Source: Alphaproteobacteria bacterium (GTDB lineage Bacteria; Pseudomonadota; Alphaproteobacteria; Micavibrionales; UBA2020). From it: 14,279 nt of DNA. The notes beneath the pieces are model-generated. The model was not told where the DNA came from. It saw only the letters and a list, made by a program, of their open reading frames with translations, and searched no databases. The position numbers and the translations under genes are program-made. Shown here piece after piece: positions 6,201 through 12,602 of this stretch. Each line of letters starts with the position of its first letter. Within the stretch, counting starts at the first letter, position 1. The stretch spans positions 1 to 14,279 of the forward strand of contig JAQSWE010000024.1 in NCBI GenBank assembly GCA_029266795.1, in the 5' to 3' direction.

Positions 6201-6747
6201 AGCCGTCGGTATTTTTAATGATGCCACCAACCTGCAGCACGCGCTTGACGCGCTCGAGGAGCAGGGTTTCATGCGTCAGGAAATTAGCATCTTTGCAAAT
6301 GATATCGCGCCTGTTTCCACAGATCCGGAAATGCCCCGTCATGCGGATGCAGTTAAAGACGATCCCTCCTCCCCGCGCCAAGTGTTTATCCCGGTCGAGA
6401 TCATGGGAGAAGTAGAGGGGTCTATCATCGGTGCGCCTATGTATGTTGGCGCGGTGGCGGGGGCTATTGCTGCTGCAGCAGCCGGATATACTGTGGCTGT
6501 CGTTCTTGCTTCGGCCGCTGTCATCGGCCTCGCGGGCGGGGCCATTGGTTACTTTGTGGCGCGATCCGTTCGCAATAAATATGACCGCGCGCTCGAGGCG
6601 CAGATGCAGCGCGGCGGCATCGTCCTCTGGGTCGCGGTACGCGCGGCAGGAATGCAGGAAGTGGCGCTGGAAGTCCTGCGGAAATATTCAGCGCGCGACG
6701 TGCATATGCATGACGTTCCTCTCAACGGCAGCGCTAAAATTCACTAA
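6169..6747 (+). CDS. GSP17M-like stress protein with glycine-rich membrane hairpin
   Basis: This 192-residue protein has an N-terminal domain (about 10-45) with the pattern V-G-I-F-N-D..A-L-D-A-L-E-E-Q-G-F..E-I-S-I-F-A. That is typical of the general stress protein 17M-like fold, with the conserved G-F and I-S turns. A central Gly/Ala-rich hydrophobic region (about 92-131) could form two packed membrane helices (glycine zipper). A C-terminal domain (about 145-184) contains G-G-I-V-L-W-V-A-V and A-R-D-V-H-M-H-D. The start at 6169 is set by AAGGAGG at 6157-6163, inside the previous gene; the same frame stays open far upstream, but a start there would run through two other genes. It is the last gene of the EcfG-promoted operon and converges on the AI-2E permease. 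Its function is unknown beyond the stress association. Confidence 0.85.
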   Translation: MIENQNPVVREAVGIFNDATNLQHALDALEEQGFMRQEISIFANDIAPVSTDPEMPRHADAVKDDPSSPRQVFIPVEIMGEVEGSIIGAPMYVGAVAGAIAAAAAGYTVAVVLASAAVIGLAGGAIGYFVARSVRNKYDRALEAQMQRGGIVLWVAVRAAGMQEVALEVLRKYSARDVHMHDVPLNGSAKIH

Positions 6748-6768
6748 TTGATTGGAAGCTTAATTCAG

Positions 6769-6805
6769 AAGCATGTCAGGCACCTAAAAAGTGTCCGACA
6801 TGCTT
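6769..6805. terminator. Hairpin at the convergence of the stress operon and the permease gene
   Basis: A 15-bp stem (6769-6783 with 6791-6805, one A-C mismatch and one G-T pair) has a 7-nt loop CTAAAAA. It overlaps the last codons of the permease gene on the - strand. No long T-run follows on either strand, so it could be a weak bidirectional terminator or an mRNA-end stabiliser. Confidence 0.5.
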
Positions 6806-7882
6806 GAGTTTCTCCACCCGGTCGCAGATGATCTTGGTGACCGCCAACATGGGCACAGCCATGATAGCGCCGGCAAATCCCCACATCCAATACCAGAAAA
6901 CCAGCGACAGGATCACGAGAACGGGATTGAGCGTCAGGCGCTTAGCCAAAATCATCGGGGTTATGACGGAGCTTTCCAGCGTGTGAAGGCAGAAATAAGC
7001 CGCCGCCGGCAACAGTGCCCGCCAGAATTCTGCGATTTCCATGAAGCCCACCACAACGAAAAGACCTGTGCCAAGCATGACCCCCACGATGGGCAGGTAA
7101 TTGAGCAGGAACGCGACGGTCCCCCACAAGATGGGGTCGCCAAGCCCAAACGCCCACATGGCGAGGCCTGTTGCAATACCCACGCATGCGTTCATGAGAG
7201 TGACCGTACCGAGATAAACCGAAATATCGCCCTCGATTTGTTTGGTAATATCGACCGCTTGCCGTTTATTGCGGAATGTTGGCAGCGTTTCAACAAAGCG
7301 CCGTAAGAACGTATCTCCCGAAGCAAGCAGAAAAAACAAGAGCAGCACGGTGGTCAAGGCAGAGGAGACAAACATCTGCGTCATGGTAAAGAAACGATCG
7401 GAAAGCCTTGTCCCCTGTATCATCACCGGCTGTACTTTTTGTCCGGAACTGGATGTCATGCTCTCGGCCTGCGCCAAGACAGCCTGCGTTTTTTCCACCG
7501 GCTTGCTGAGAAAGCGGAACTTGTCCTTTAATTGCGGCAGTCCCTCGGGAATGCGCTCCATCCATTCGCTGGCGGGCGTTGCCAGCATCGAGCCGATGCC
7601 GCCCACGCCGCCCAGCAGCATCAGAACAATCATCCCTGCCGCCAGCTTGCGAGGGAAATGCAGCTTCTCCGCGCCCCGCAGGGCAGGCTGTAGAACGAAT
7701 TTCAGGATGATGGCAAAAAATAGCGGAATAAAAAAAGCGCTGCCCAGGCGTAGCGCAAAAAAGGCGAGGATGACGAAGATACATCCTAGAAAAACGGTCC
7801 TGCTTTCAGGCGTTTCTATAGGTGCGTTGTCCGATGCGTCATCGGCCGCTTCCTCGCGTAACTCATGTAATTCGAATGCCAC
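6776..7882 (-). CDS. AI-2E family transporter (YdiK/TqsA/PerM-like permease)
   Basis: The family is polytopic inner-membrane permeases of about 350-370 residues, and the 368 residues from GTG at 7882 fit this. Seven or eight hydrophobic segments are visible: a pair near residues 30-65, one near 80-105, and a cluster from about 175 to the C-terminus. Family signatures include N-Y-L-P-I-V-G-V-M-L-G-T and a late L-N-P-V-L-V-I-L-S-L-V-F-W..W-G-F-A-G-A-I-M-A-V-P segment. Members transport varied small molecules, so the substrate cannot be named. An ATG start at 8020 is possible but would add 46 poorly conserved residues. GTG at 7882 has an AGAGGAAG ribosome binding site and a candidate stress promoter just upstream. 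A hairpin overlaps its 3' end. Confidence 0.88.
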   Translation of the reverse strand: MAFELHELREEAADDASDNAPIETPESRTVFLGCIFVILAFFALRLGSAFFIPLFFAIILKFVLQPALRGAEKLHFPRKLAAGMIVLMLLGGVGGIGSMLATPASEWMERIPEGLPQLKDKFRFLSKPVEKTQAVLAQAESMTSSSGQKVQPVMIQGTRLSDRFFTMTQMFVSSALTTVLLLFFLLASGDTFLRRFVETLPTFRNKRQAVDITKQIEGDISVYLGTVTLMNACVGIATGLAMWAFGLGDPILWGTVAFLLNYLPIVGVMLGTGLFVVVGFMEIAEFWRALLPAAAYFCLHTLESSVITPMILAKRLTLNPVLVILSLVFWYWMWGFAGAIMAVPMLAVTKIICDRVEKLKHVGHFLGA

Positions 7883-7909
7883 CGGTCTTCCTCTCAGGTC
7901 TCTGCCTCT

Positions 7910-7934
7910 AATGCAGGAGCGCGGGCTTGGTTCC
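7910..7934 (-). promoter_or_regulatory. Probable EcfG-type promoter for the AI-2E permease
   Basis: Read on the - strand this is GGAAC (7934-7930), a 16-nt spacer and CATT (7913-7910), matching 8 of 9 consensus positions. A transcript from here would start near 7903, about 20 nt before the GTG at 7882. That fits the internal start and excludes the longer ORF start at 8020. Confidence 0.5.
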
Positions 7935-8157
7935 CCGAAGTCATTCAAAACATTGACATTCCTGAGTGTATTTCGGGCGCGGTTTCCGAAATGTTGCGCA
8001 ATCGTTGTGAAGGATATCAACAGCTTAACTCATTCAATCCCTTGTGCGGCTGCGAGGGCGCTATAGCTTATGAAAGGTGAGTGTAGTAAACTTAACAATA
8101 GCCGCTACCTAACTGACAAGGGCGCTCGTAGAGACGCTCAAGGGCATAAAAGGACAC
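7935..8157. other. Intergenic spacer between the permease and the desaturase
   Basis: If the permease starts at 7882, about 275 nt separate it from the desaturase. Apart from the candidate permease promoter I see only an 8-bp direct repeat AGGGCGCT (near 8056 and 8118) and an AAAGGA ribosome binding site before 8158. No convincing desaturase promoter is visible. Confidence 0.4.
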
Positions 8158-9261
8158 ATGGACAATTCTCTCCGGGCTCAGGTTATTCCTGACGAACCAC
8201 AACCTTCAGACACCTCCGGCGCCCCATCGCTTGATTTCAAGCGTATGACCGAGCATTGCAACGCCTACAAAGGCGCGGACATCAAGCAAAGCCTGTGGCA
8301 GCTGTTCAGCACGACGACCATCTTTTTTACGAATATGGCTGCGATCTTTGCAGCCGCCCATTACGGCCATTATTTCCTGACCTTCCTGCTCATGATTCCG
8401 GCGGGCGGCCTTTTGATCCGCATGTTCATTATCCAGCATGACTGCGGACATGGCTCTTTCTTTAACCAGAAATGGGCGAATGATCTTGTCGGCCGCGCGA
8501 TCAGCGTGCTGACCTTCACGCCCTATGACCTCTGGCGTCGTACGCATAACCTGCATCATGCAGGGTCAGGCAATCTCGACCGTCGCGGCAGCGGCAGCGT
8601 CGATACGCTGACCGTCAAGGAATATCAGGCGTTGTCACCTGGTCGTCAGCGGTTCTACCGCTTTTACCGTCATCCTCTTACGCTGCTGGTTTTTGGGCCC
8701 CCCCTCTACGTGCTGTTCTTCCAGCGTTTCCCGCCGGCGAAGAACTACCTCTCCATGCCGAAATATCACACGCCGCCTACCAGCCAGACTCTGCCCAGCG
8801 TGATCGGCCTGAATATCGGCATTCTCGCCGCTTACGGCGTGGCCGGCTATTTCTTAGGCTATGCGCAGGTTGCGATCCTCTATCCCGCGACACTCGTGAT
8901 GGCTTACTGGCCGGGCCAGTGGCTGTTCTTCATGCAGCACCAGTTTGAAGATACGCATTGGGAATACGGCCGCGAATGGAGCTATGCTGAAGCTGCTGTC
9001 ATGGGCAGCTCGTACTACAAGCTGCCGAAGATCCTGCAATGGTTTACGGGCAATATCGGCTTTCACCACGTTCACCACCTGAATGCGTCGATCCCGAATT
9101 ACAAGCTTGAGGATTGCCACAACGCTAATCCGGATTTCGCCAAGGTCAACACCCTCAACATCCGCCAGAGCCTCAAATGCGCCACTCTTGCCTTGTGGGA
9201 TGAAGATACGCGCAAGCTTATCCGCTTCAAGGACCTGCCGCCGAAGCTGCAGGTCGTTTAA
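8158..9261 (+). CDS. Membrane fatty-acid desaturase (Delta12/omega-6-like)
   Basis: This 367-residue integral-membrane di-iron enzyme introduces a double bond into an acyl chain, raising membrane fluidity. The three histidine clusters are present: H-D-C-G-H (94-98), H-N-L-H-H (130-134) and H-H-V-H-H (303-307). There is also the conserved H-Q-F-E-D-T-H-W segment (261-268) seen in bacterial and plant-type omega-6 desaturases. Hydrophobic pairs lie near 52-92 and 214-260. The length is normal and all metal ligands look intact. The start at 8158 follows AAAGGA about 6 nt upstream. Position of the double bond and the substrate (lipid- or ACP/CoA-linked) cannot be read from the sequence. The nearby cold-shock gene makes a cold-adaptation role plausible. 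An electron donor (ferredoxin or cytochrome b5) is not encoded here. Confidence 0.93.
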   Translation: MDNSLRAQVIPDEPQPSDTSGAPSLDFKRMTEHCNAYKGADIKQSLWQLFSTTTIFFTNMAAIFAAAHYGHYFLTFLLMIPAGGLLIRMFIIQHDCGHGSFFNQKWANDLVGRAISVLTFTPYDLWRRTHNLHHAGSGNLDRRGSGSVDTLTVKEYQALSPGRQRFYRFYRHPLTLLVFGPPLYVLFFQRFPPAKNYLSMPKYHTPPTSQTLPSVIGLNIGILAAYGVAGYFLGYAQVAILYPATLVMAYWPGQWLFFMQHQFEDTHWEYGREWSYAEAAVMGSSYYKLPKILQWFTGNIGFHHVHHLNASIPNYKLEDCHNANPDFAKVNTLNIRQSLKCATLALWDEDTRKLIRFKDLPPKLQVV

Positions 9262-9286
9262 AGCCTGTTGCTAAAATTTCACTGAT

Positions 9287-9580
9287 TTAGTCGGCCTCGC
9301 CGTCATCCGTCTTTTTGACAGGTGGCGGCGTTGCTGCTTTTGGCGGCACGGTCTGGGGCGTCTTAATCTGCGGCGGGAATTGCTGCGCGCCAAAAGGCGG
9401 CTTCGGGCCAGTGGGGATCATCATAGGTCCGCGGGGCGCCGGCGGGGCAGGGCCGCGCGGCACGGGAGCGCTTATTGCGGGTGCGCGTGCGGGGGGCGTT
9501 GCGCCGGAGCCGGCAGCGCTGCCGCTATCCTTTTTGCCCGTCGCTTCTTTGCCCGCGTCGCGGAATTCATCCTTCGTCAC
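9287..9580 (-). CDS. Proline-rich low-complexity protein, unrecognised
   Basis: This 97-residue ORF starts with GTG at 9580. It has a charged N-terminus (T-K-D-E-F-R-D-A-G-K-E-A-T-G-K-K-D), then a long Pro/Ala/Gly-rich region (about residues 25-88) with P-x-x-P repeats, and ends D-D-G-E-A-D. It has no hydrophobic segment or signal peptide and is probably disordered and soluble. I recognise no family. No ribosome binding site precedes the GTG, but the stop of the 51-residue ORF overlaps it (GTGA), which would permit translational coupling. GC-rich DNA easily yields such ORFs, so it could be spurious; the lack of a good alternative on the + strand and the charged ends favour it modestly. Confidence 0.5.
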   Translation of the reverse strand: MTKDEFRDAGKEATGKKDSGSAAGSGATPPARAPAISAPVPRGPAPPAPRGPMMIPTGPKPPFGAQQFPPQIKTPQTVPPKAATPPPVKKTDDGEAD

Positions 9581-9732
9581 GGGGTGACTTTTGGCGTTTT
9601 GGGCGCGTCAGGCATAAAACAGGACAAGTGCAAGGTGGTTGAAAACTTGTCCTGACGAAAGCGCGCGCGTGTTTGCGGCGCAGCTTCTGCGGCAGATGTT
9701 TCCGGGCCGTTCGTTTGAATGATCGCTTTCAT
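9577..9732 (-). CDS. Candidate 51-residue small ORF upstream of the proline-rich ORF
   Basis: The ATG at 9732-9730 opens a 51-codon frame ending in TGA at 9579-9577, with start segment M-K-A-I-I-Q-T-N-G-P and end segment P-D-A-P-K-T-P-K-V-T-P. The TGA overlaps the GTG of the next ORF by 4 nt (GTGA). The ribosome binding site is weak (AAGAAAG, about 9 nt upstream). It contains a 10-bp inverted repeat. It begins only 30 nt after the cspA terminator, so it would need read-through or a promoter in that short space. It may be non-coding sequence with a chance frame. No family is recognised. Confidence 0.3.
   Translation of the reverse strand: MKAIIQTNGPETSAAEAAPQTRARFRQDKFSTTLHLSCFMPDAPKTPKVTP
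9620..9654. repeat. 10-bp perfect inverted repeat
   Basis: CAGGACAAGT (9620-9629) and ACTTGTCCTG (9645-9654) are exact reverse complements separated by 15 nt. They could form a hairpin in RNA or a two-site operator. There is no T-run, so it is not an intrinsic terminator. Confidence 0.6.
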
Positions 9733-9761
9733 GTGAGTATCTTTCTTAAAATTTCTGAGAC

Positions 9762-9799
9762 AAAAAAAAGCCCCCGGGCCGCTACCGACGCCGGGGGCT
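9762..9799 (-). terminator. Rho-independent terminator of the cold-shock gene
   Basis: Read on the - strand, a 9-bp GC-rich stem (9799-9791 with 9777-9769) with a 13-nt loop is followed by eight T (complement of A8 at 9762-9769). It lies just past the cold-shock gene stop. Confidence 0.88.
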
Positions 9800-9823
9800 C
9801 TTTTGTCGATTTTTAAAAGTGGC

Positions 9824-10027
9824 TTATGCCGCTTTCAGGTTCGCTGCAGCCGATTTGCCGCGCTCGGTCACGATGTCGAAAGTCACTTTCTGACCTTCGT
9901 TCAGACCGCGCAGGCCTGCCGCTTCAACAGCGGAGATATGGACGAATACGTCCGAGCTGCCGCCGTCGGGCTGGATGAAACCGAAGCCTTTTTGCGCGTT
10001 AAACCATTTAACTGTACCTTGTGCCAT
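9824..10027 (-). CDS. CspA-family cold-shock protein
   Basis: This 67-residue cold-shock-domain protein is an RNA/single-stranded DNA chaperone. RNP1 (K-G-F-G-F-I) and RNP2 (V-F-V-H-I) are present with the usual aromatic residues, plus the standard start M-A-x-G-T-V-K-W-F-N. Length and end (A-A-A-N-L-K-A-A) are typical. AAGGAGG lies about 6 nt before the ATG at 10027. A candidate sigma70 promoter near 10174-10201 gives a leader of about 140 nt, as in cold-induced cspA genes, and a terminator follows at 9762-9799, so it is probably monocistronic. Whether this paralogue is cold-induced or constitutive cannot be told from the protein. Confidence 0.97.
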   Translation of the reverse strand: MAQGTVKWFNAQKGFGFIQPDGGSSDVFVHISAVEAAGLRGLNEGQKVTFDIVTERGKSAAANLKAA

Positions 10028-10090
10028 GATGGCCTCCTTGTAGAAAAAGCACTTCCGTGCATATGGGCTGCCGCAACGATTGCGTCAGTC

Positions 10091-10170
10091 CCTATTCGAA
10101 AGCTGCGATGTCTTGGGAGAAATGCCGTGTCAGGCGAACAAACAAGTCAGAACTAGATAATTCGAATAGG
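10091..10170. repeat. Inverted repeat spanning the cold-shock gene leader
   Basis: CCTATTCGAA (10091-10100) and TTCGAATAGG (10161-10170) are perfect 10-bp complements 60 nt apart. In the predicted - strand transcript they would sit at the very 5' end and mid-leader and could close a long stem-loop. Alternatively they are paired protein sites flanking the promoter start region. Confidence 0.55.
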
Positions 10171-10173
10171 CAG

Positions 10174-10201
10174 AACATACCCCTTTTTACCGTAATAGCA
10201 A
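10174..10201 (-). promoter_or_regulatory. Candidate sigma70-type promoter of the cold-shock gene
   Basis: Read on the - strand, TTGCTA (10201-10196) and TATGTT (10179-10174) are separated by 16 nt and match 4 of 6 consensus positions each. Predicted start is near 10167, inside the right arm of the 10161-10170 inverted repeat. Confidence 0.4.
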
Positions 10202-10395
10202 GGCAAATCGCCGCGCGCGACGAATACCCATGCCATGTGCATGTAATCGCTCGATAGTCTTTCGTGGTCAAGCTCCTTACTATCCCTTGTTATTGCGCTG
10301 ATCGCATTCTTATGGTAAAAAGCCGGCGTCAATACGAGCAGAAGCTTCTACATTTGCAAGGTTTCAAGTAGGACGTCAGCTTGATAAAGTGACGC
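10202..10395. other. Intergenic spacer between cspA and the peptidase gene
   Basis: The gene-free stretch between the cold-shock start and the peptidase start is 368 nt. Its left half holds the candidate leader and promoter. In this right half I see only a weak TTGCGC-N17-TAAAAA pair before the peptidase gene and no ORF, hairpin or repeat that I can support. Confidence 0.4.
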
Positions 10396-11085
10396 ATGCT
10401 TAAAGACGATAAAAACGCCGTGTTGCTGATCACCGCCTTCGAACCTTTCGACGGCGCAGCGACCAATGCCTCGCTTATCCTCCTAGAGAAACTGAAGGTA
10501 AAAGACTGGCAGGGGCGCGTTGTGTTCTTCGGCCCCGTGCCTGTGTCGTTCGACGAAGCATGGCCGCTGATACAAAAGGAAATGGCGAATTACTCCAACC
10601 TCGAGGGCGTGCTGGCGCTGGGGCAGGCGGAAGGACGTAAGAATCTCAGTCTCGAACGCGTCGCGCTGAACTGGAAAAACGCGAGTATCCCCGACAATAC
10701 TGGCGCGCAGCCCCGAAACGCGCGCGTTATCGCTGGCGCGCCCGACGCCCTGTCGACCACATTCCCATGGCAAAAATTGGGCGACTCCCCCGACTGGCAG
10801 AAATCCTATTCCGCGGGCACTTACGTCTGCAACACGCTGATGTACCAGTTGCTTGACTGGAGCCAGCGCCACGACAAAATTGCGGGCTTTGTGCATGTGC
10901 CGCTGCTGGCCTCGCAAAGCCGTGACAATCATTTTGATGCCGAAACGCCGCGCATGGATGATACATTAGCAGTGGCCGCGATGACGCGTGTGATCGATTT
11001 CTCGCTGGAAACCATTGATGCGCGGCTTTCGTTCAAATCCGCCCCCGCGCTACGCAAGGGGCTAGACCGGCCGCCCGCCGTTTAG
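10396..11085 (+). CDS. Pyroglutamyl-peptidase I-like (C15 family) protein
   Basis: This 229-residue protein belongs to the family that removes N-terminal pyroglutamate from peptides in the cytoplasm. It opens with L-L-I-T-A-F-E-P-F-D-G, the family's first strand and loop. Residues equivalent to the Glu-Cys-His triad are present: E87 in L-E-R-V-A-L-N, C145 in G-T-Y-V-C-N-T-L-M-Y, and H167 in F-V-H-V-P-L-L. The I-P-D-N-T-G-A-Q-P segment (98-106) also fits. It differs from the usual glycine-rich G-Q-A-G-G-R at 76-81 (here G-Q-A-E-G-R), and its C-terminal tail is slightly longer than the ~215-residue norm. An in-frame stop lies just before the ATG, which has a poor ribosome binding site. It converges on the MurQ-like gene with a 4-nt stop overlap. 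Confidence 0.88.
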   Translation: MLKDDKNAVLLITAFEPFDGAATNASLILLEKLKVKDWQGRVVFFGPVPVSFDEAWPLIQKEMANYSNLEGVLALGQAEGRKNLSLERVALNWKNASIPDNTGAQPRNARVIAGAPDALSTTFPWQKLGDSPDWQKSYSAGTYVCNTLMYQLLDWSQRHDKIAGFVHVPLLASQSRDNHFDAETPRMDDTLAVAAMTRVIDFSLETIDARLSFKSAPALRKGLDRPPAV

Positions 11086-12602
11086 CGCACCCTGTTTCTT
11101 AGGCGCTCGACTGTCATCAGCACGACCGAATCCGCAGGCATCATGCGCTCTGCTTCCTCGAACAGTTGATAACAAATGTCGGCATAGGAATATTGCATGA
11201 TGTTCTGGTGGTGCAGCAAATATTCGACATAGCGGATCGCGCGATCAATAAGTTTCTTGTTGCTGGGCTTTACCCAAGTCATCACATTGCTTTCGAACCG
11301 ACCGTGCCGCCCCATGACAAGCGTAGAATGCATGTTGAGCGCGATTTTCAGGAAAAGATGCTCGAATAGCGGGTGCAGGCCCGACACATCGATGCTGTGA
11401 CGCAGTTCGCCTAGCTGGAAATGCATCTCATCGCCTTGACGCTCGATGCGGAAGATGTGGAGCTTCGCGGGCGCAGTGCGTTCTACGCGCTGCTGCAAGG
11501 CTTGCGCCGAAAAATCGAAGCCGATCAACCTTTCACGTCCCGCAACTGCGCGCAATTCATCCCACTCTATCGCGACAGGCGCGCGCAACAATAGTGTCTG
11601 CCAAGCCGATTCGGAATTTTGCGTGTGCGGCAGCCGGAAATAGGAAAGGGCGGGCGCGCGGTCAGGGTCATTTGTATTTTCAAAAGCCAGCAGCGAGAAC
11701 GTTGGGGAACGCTCCGTCGTATCGGTCACAATCGTCATGCCGTAATCATTCGTTTCATACAGCACATAATCGCCAGCCGCGTAAATCCGCGATTCCTCGA
11801 CAATGAAATCGTGCAGGAAAGATAAATCTGTGTTTGATGCGAAAGACAGGAAATCATCTATATTCGCCTGCAGCAACGCCGAACCCGCGCCCAGCATCAA
11901 GGCCGTGCTTGCCTGCATCCGCGTGCTGCCCGACAGCGCCATGGGGCCGACAAACAGGCAAATTTTCTCGATGCTATCGTTTTCCAGCACACGGCGTGAC
12001 CGCTGCACCTGCTCGTGCAGGGCATGGTCGGGATTACAGTATAGGAAGAAAGGTTTGCGCGATGATACCCGCGTTGCTTCCTCCGTTGCGCCGATCACGG
12101 ATGGCGTTTCGCCGCCTTCGGTGCAGCTGACCAGCAGGTCATGTGGACCGAAACCGATCTCGCGCAGTTGGCGCGCGCCGAATTCAGGATGGTCTTCGAA
12201 ATTCTCGATGGAATGGACAAGCGCCAAGTCGCCGCCACTCATAAATCCCATCACATGGTCGGCTTCCGGCTTGCCCGCATGTATGAAGCGCCAGATATAT
12301 TCGATCGACAGCGACAGCCGCCCCGTCGCGCCGCAGCCGTAAAAAAACACACGATTACCGGCGGCAAAGGTGTCGCGGATGGCGTTTTCCAATCGCGCCA
12401 GTTCCGGCGCTTTCGCCAGCACGTCGCGGATTACGCCAAGGTCGATGTCCTTCATGATGCGCAGGGCTTCGGGAATATTATTGCGCGACAATTCGGCCAG
12501 TTCATAGGTCAGCGGATGCCGCTGCTCGGTCGGCAGCGCACCCAGCTGGAATTTCGCTGCAACCACCAGAAAATCTGCCGCCTTTTGCCGTGCCGCCGTC
12601 AT
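11082..12602 (-). CDS. MurQ/GKRP-like double-SIS sugar-phosphate protein
   Basis: This 506-residue protein begins like MurNAc-6-phosphate etherase: T-E-Q-R-H-P-L-T near 25-32. The first SIS domain has G-C-G-A-T-G-R-L-S near 89-97, E101 and E133 at the places of the two MurQ catalytic glutamates, and G-S-T-R-M-Q-A-S-T-A at 225-234. MurQ is only ~300 residues. Here a second, more divergent SIS-like region (about 265-400) is inserted before the MurQ-like ending A-L-N-M-H-S-T..S-N-K-K-L-I-D-R-A-I. That arrangement recalls glucokinase regulatory protein (GKRP), so either etherase/isomerase chemistry or sugar-phosphate sensing is possible. The ATG overlaps the deacetylase stop by 4 nt (ATGA), so the two are translationally coupled. 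The 3' end overlaps the converging peptidase gene. The exact substrate is unknown. Confidence 0.8.
   Translation of the reverse strand: MTAARQKAADFLVVAAKFQLGALPTEQRHPLTYELAELSRNNIPEALRIMKDIDLGVIRDVLAKAPELARLENAIRDTFAAGNRVFFYGCGATGRLSLSIEYIWRFIHAGKPEADHVMGFMSGGDLALVHSIENFEDHPEFGARQLREIGFGPHDLLVSCTEGGETPSVIGATEEATRVSSRKPFFLYCNPDHALHEQVQRSRRVLENDSIEKICLFVGPMALSGSTRMQASTALMLGAGSALLQANIDDFLSFASNTDLSFLHDFIVEESRIYAAGDYVLYETNDYGMTIVTDTTERSPTFSLLAFENTNDPDRAPALSYFRLPHTQNSESAWQTLLLRAPVAIEWDELRAVAGRERLIGFDFSAQALQQRVERTAPAKLHIFRIERQGDEMHFQLGELRHSIDVSGLHPLFEHLFLKIALNMHSTLVMGRHGRFESNVMTWVKPSNKKLIDRAIRYVEYLLHHQNIMQYSYADICYQLFEEAERMMPADSVVLMTVERLRNRVR

Noticed and set aside
9315..9587. Glycine-rich + strand ORF opposite the proline-rich ORF
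   Set aside because: It is the mirror of a Pro/Ala-rich frame in GC-rich DNA, lacks a ribosome binding site and has no charged or structured ends.
11803..12342. 179-residue + strand ORF
   Set aside because: It is antisense to the conserved first SIS domain of the MurQ-like gene.
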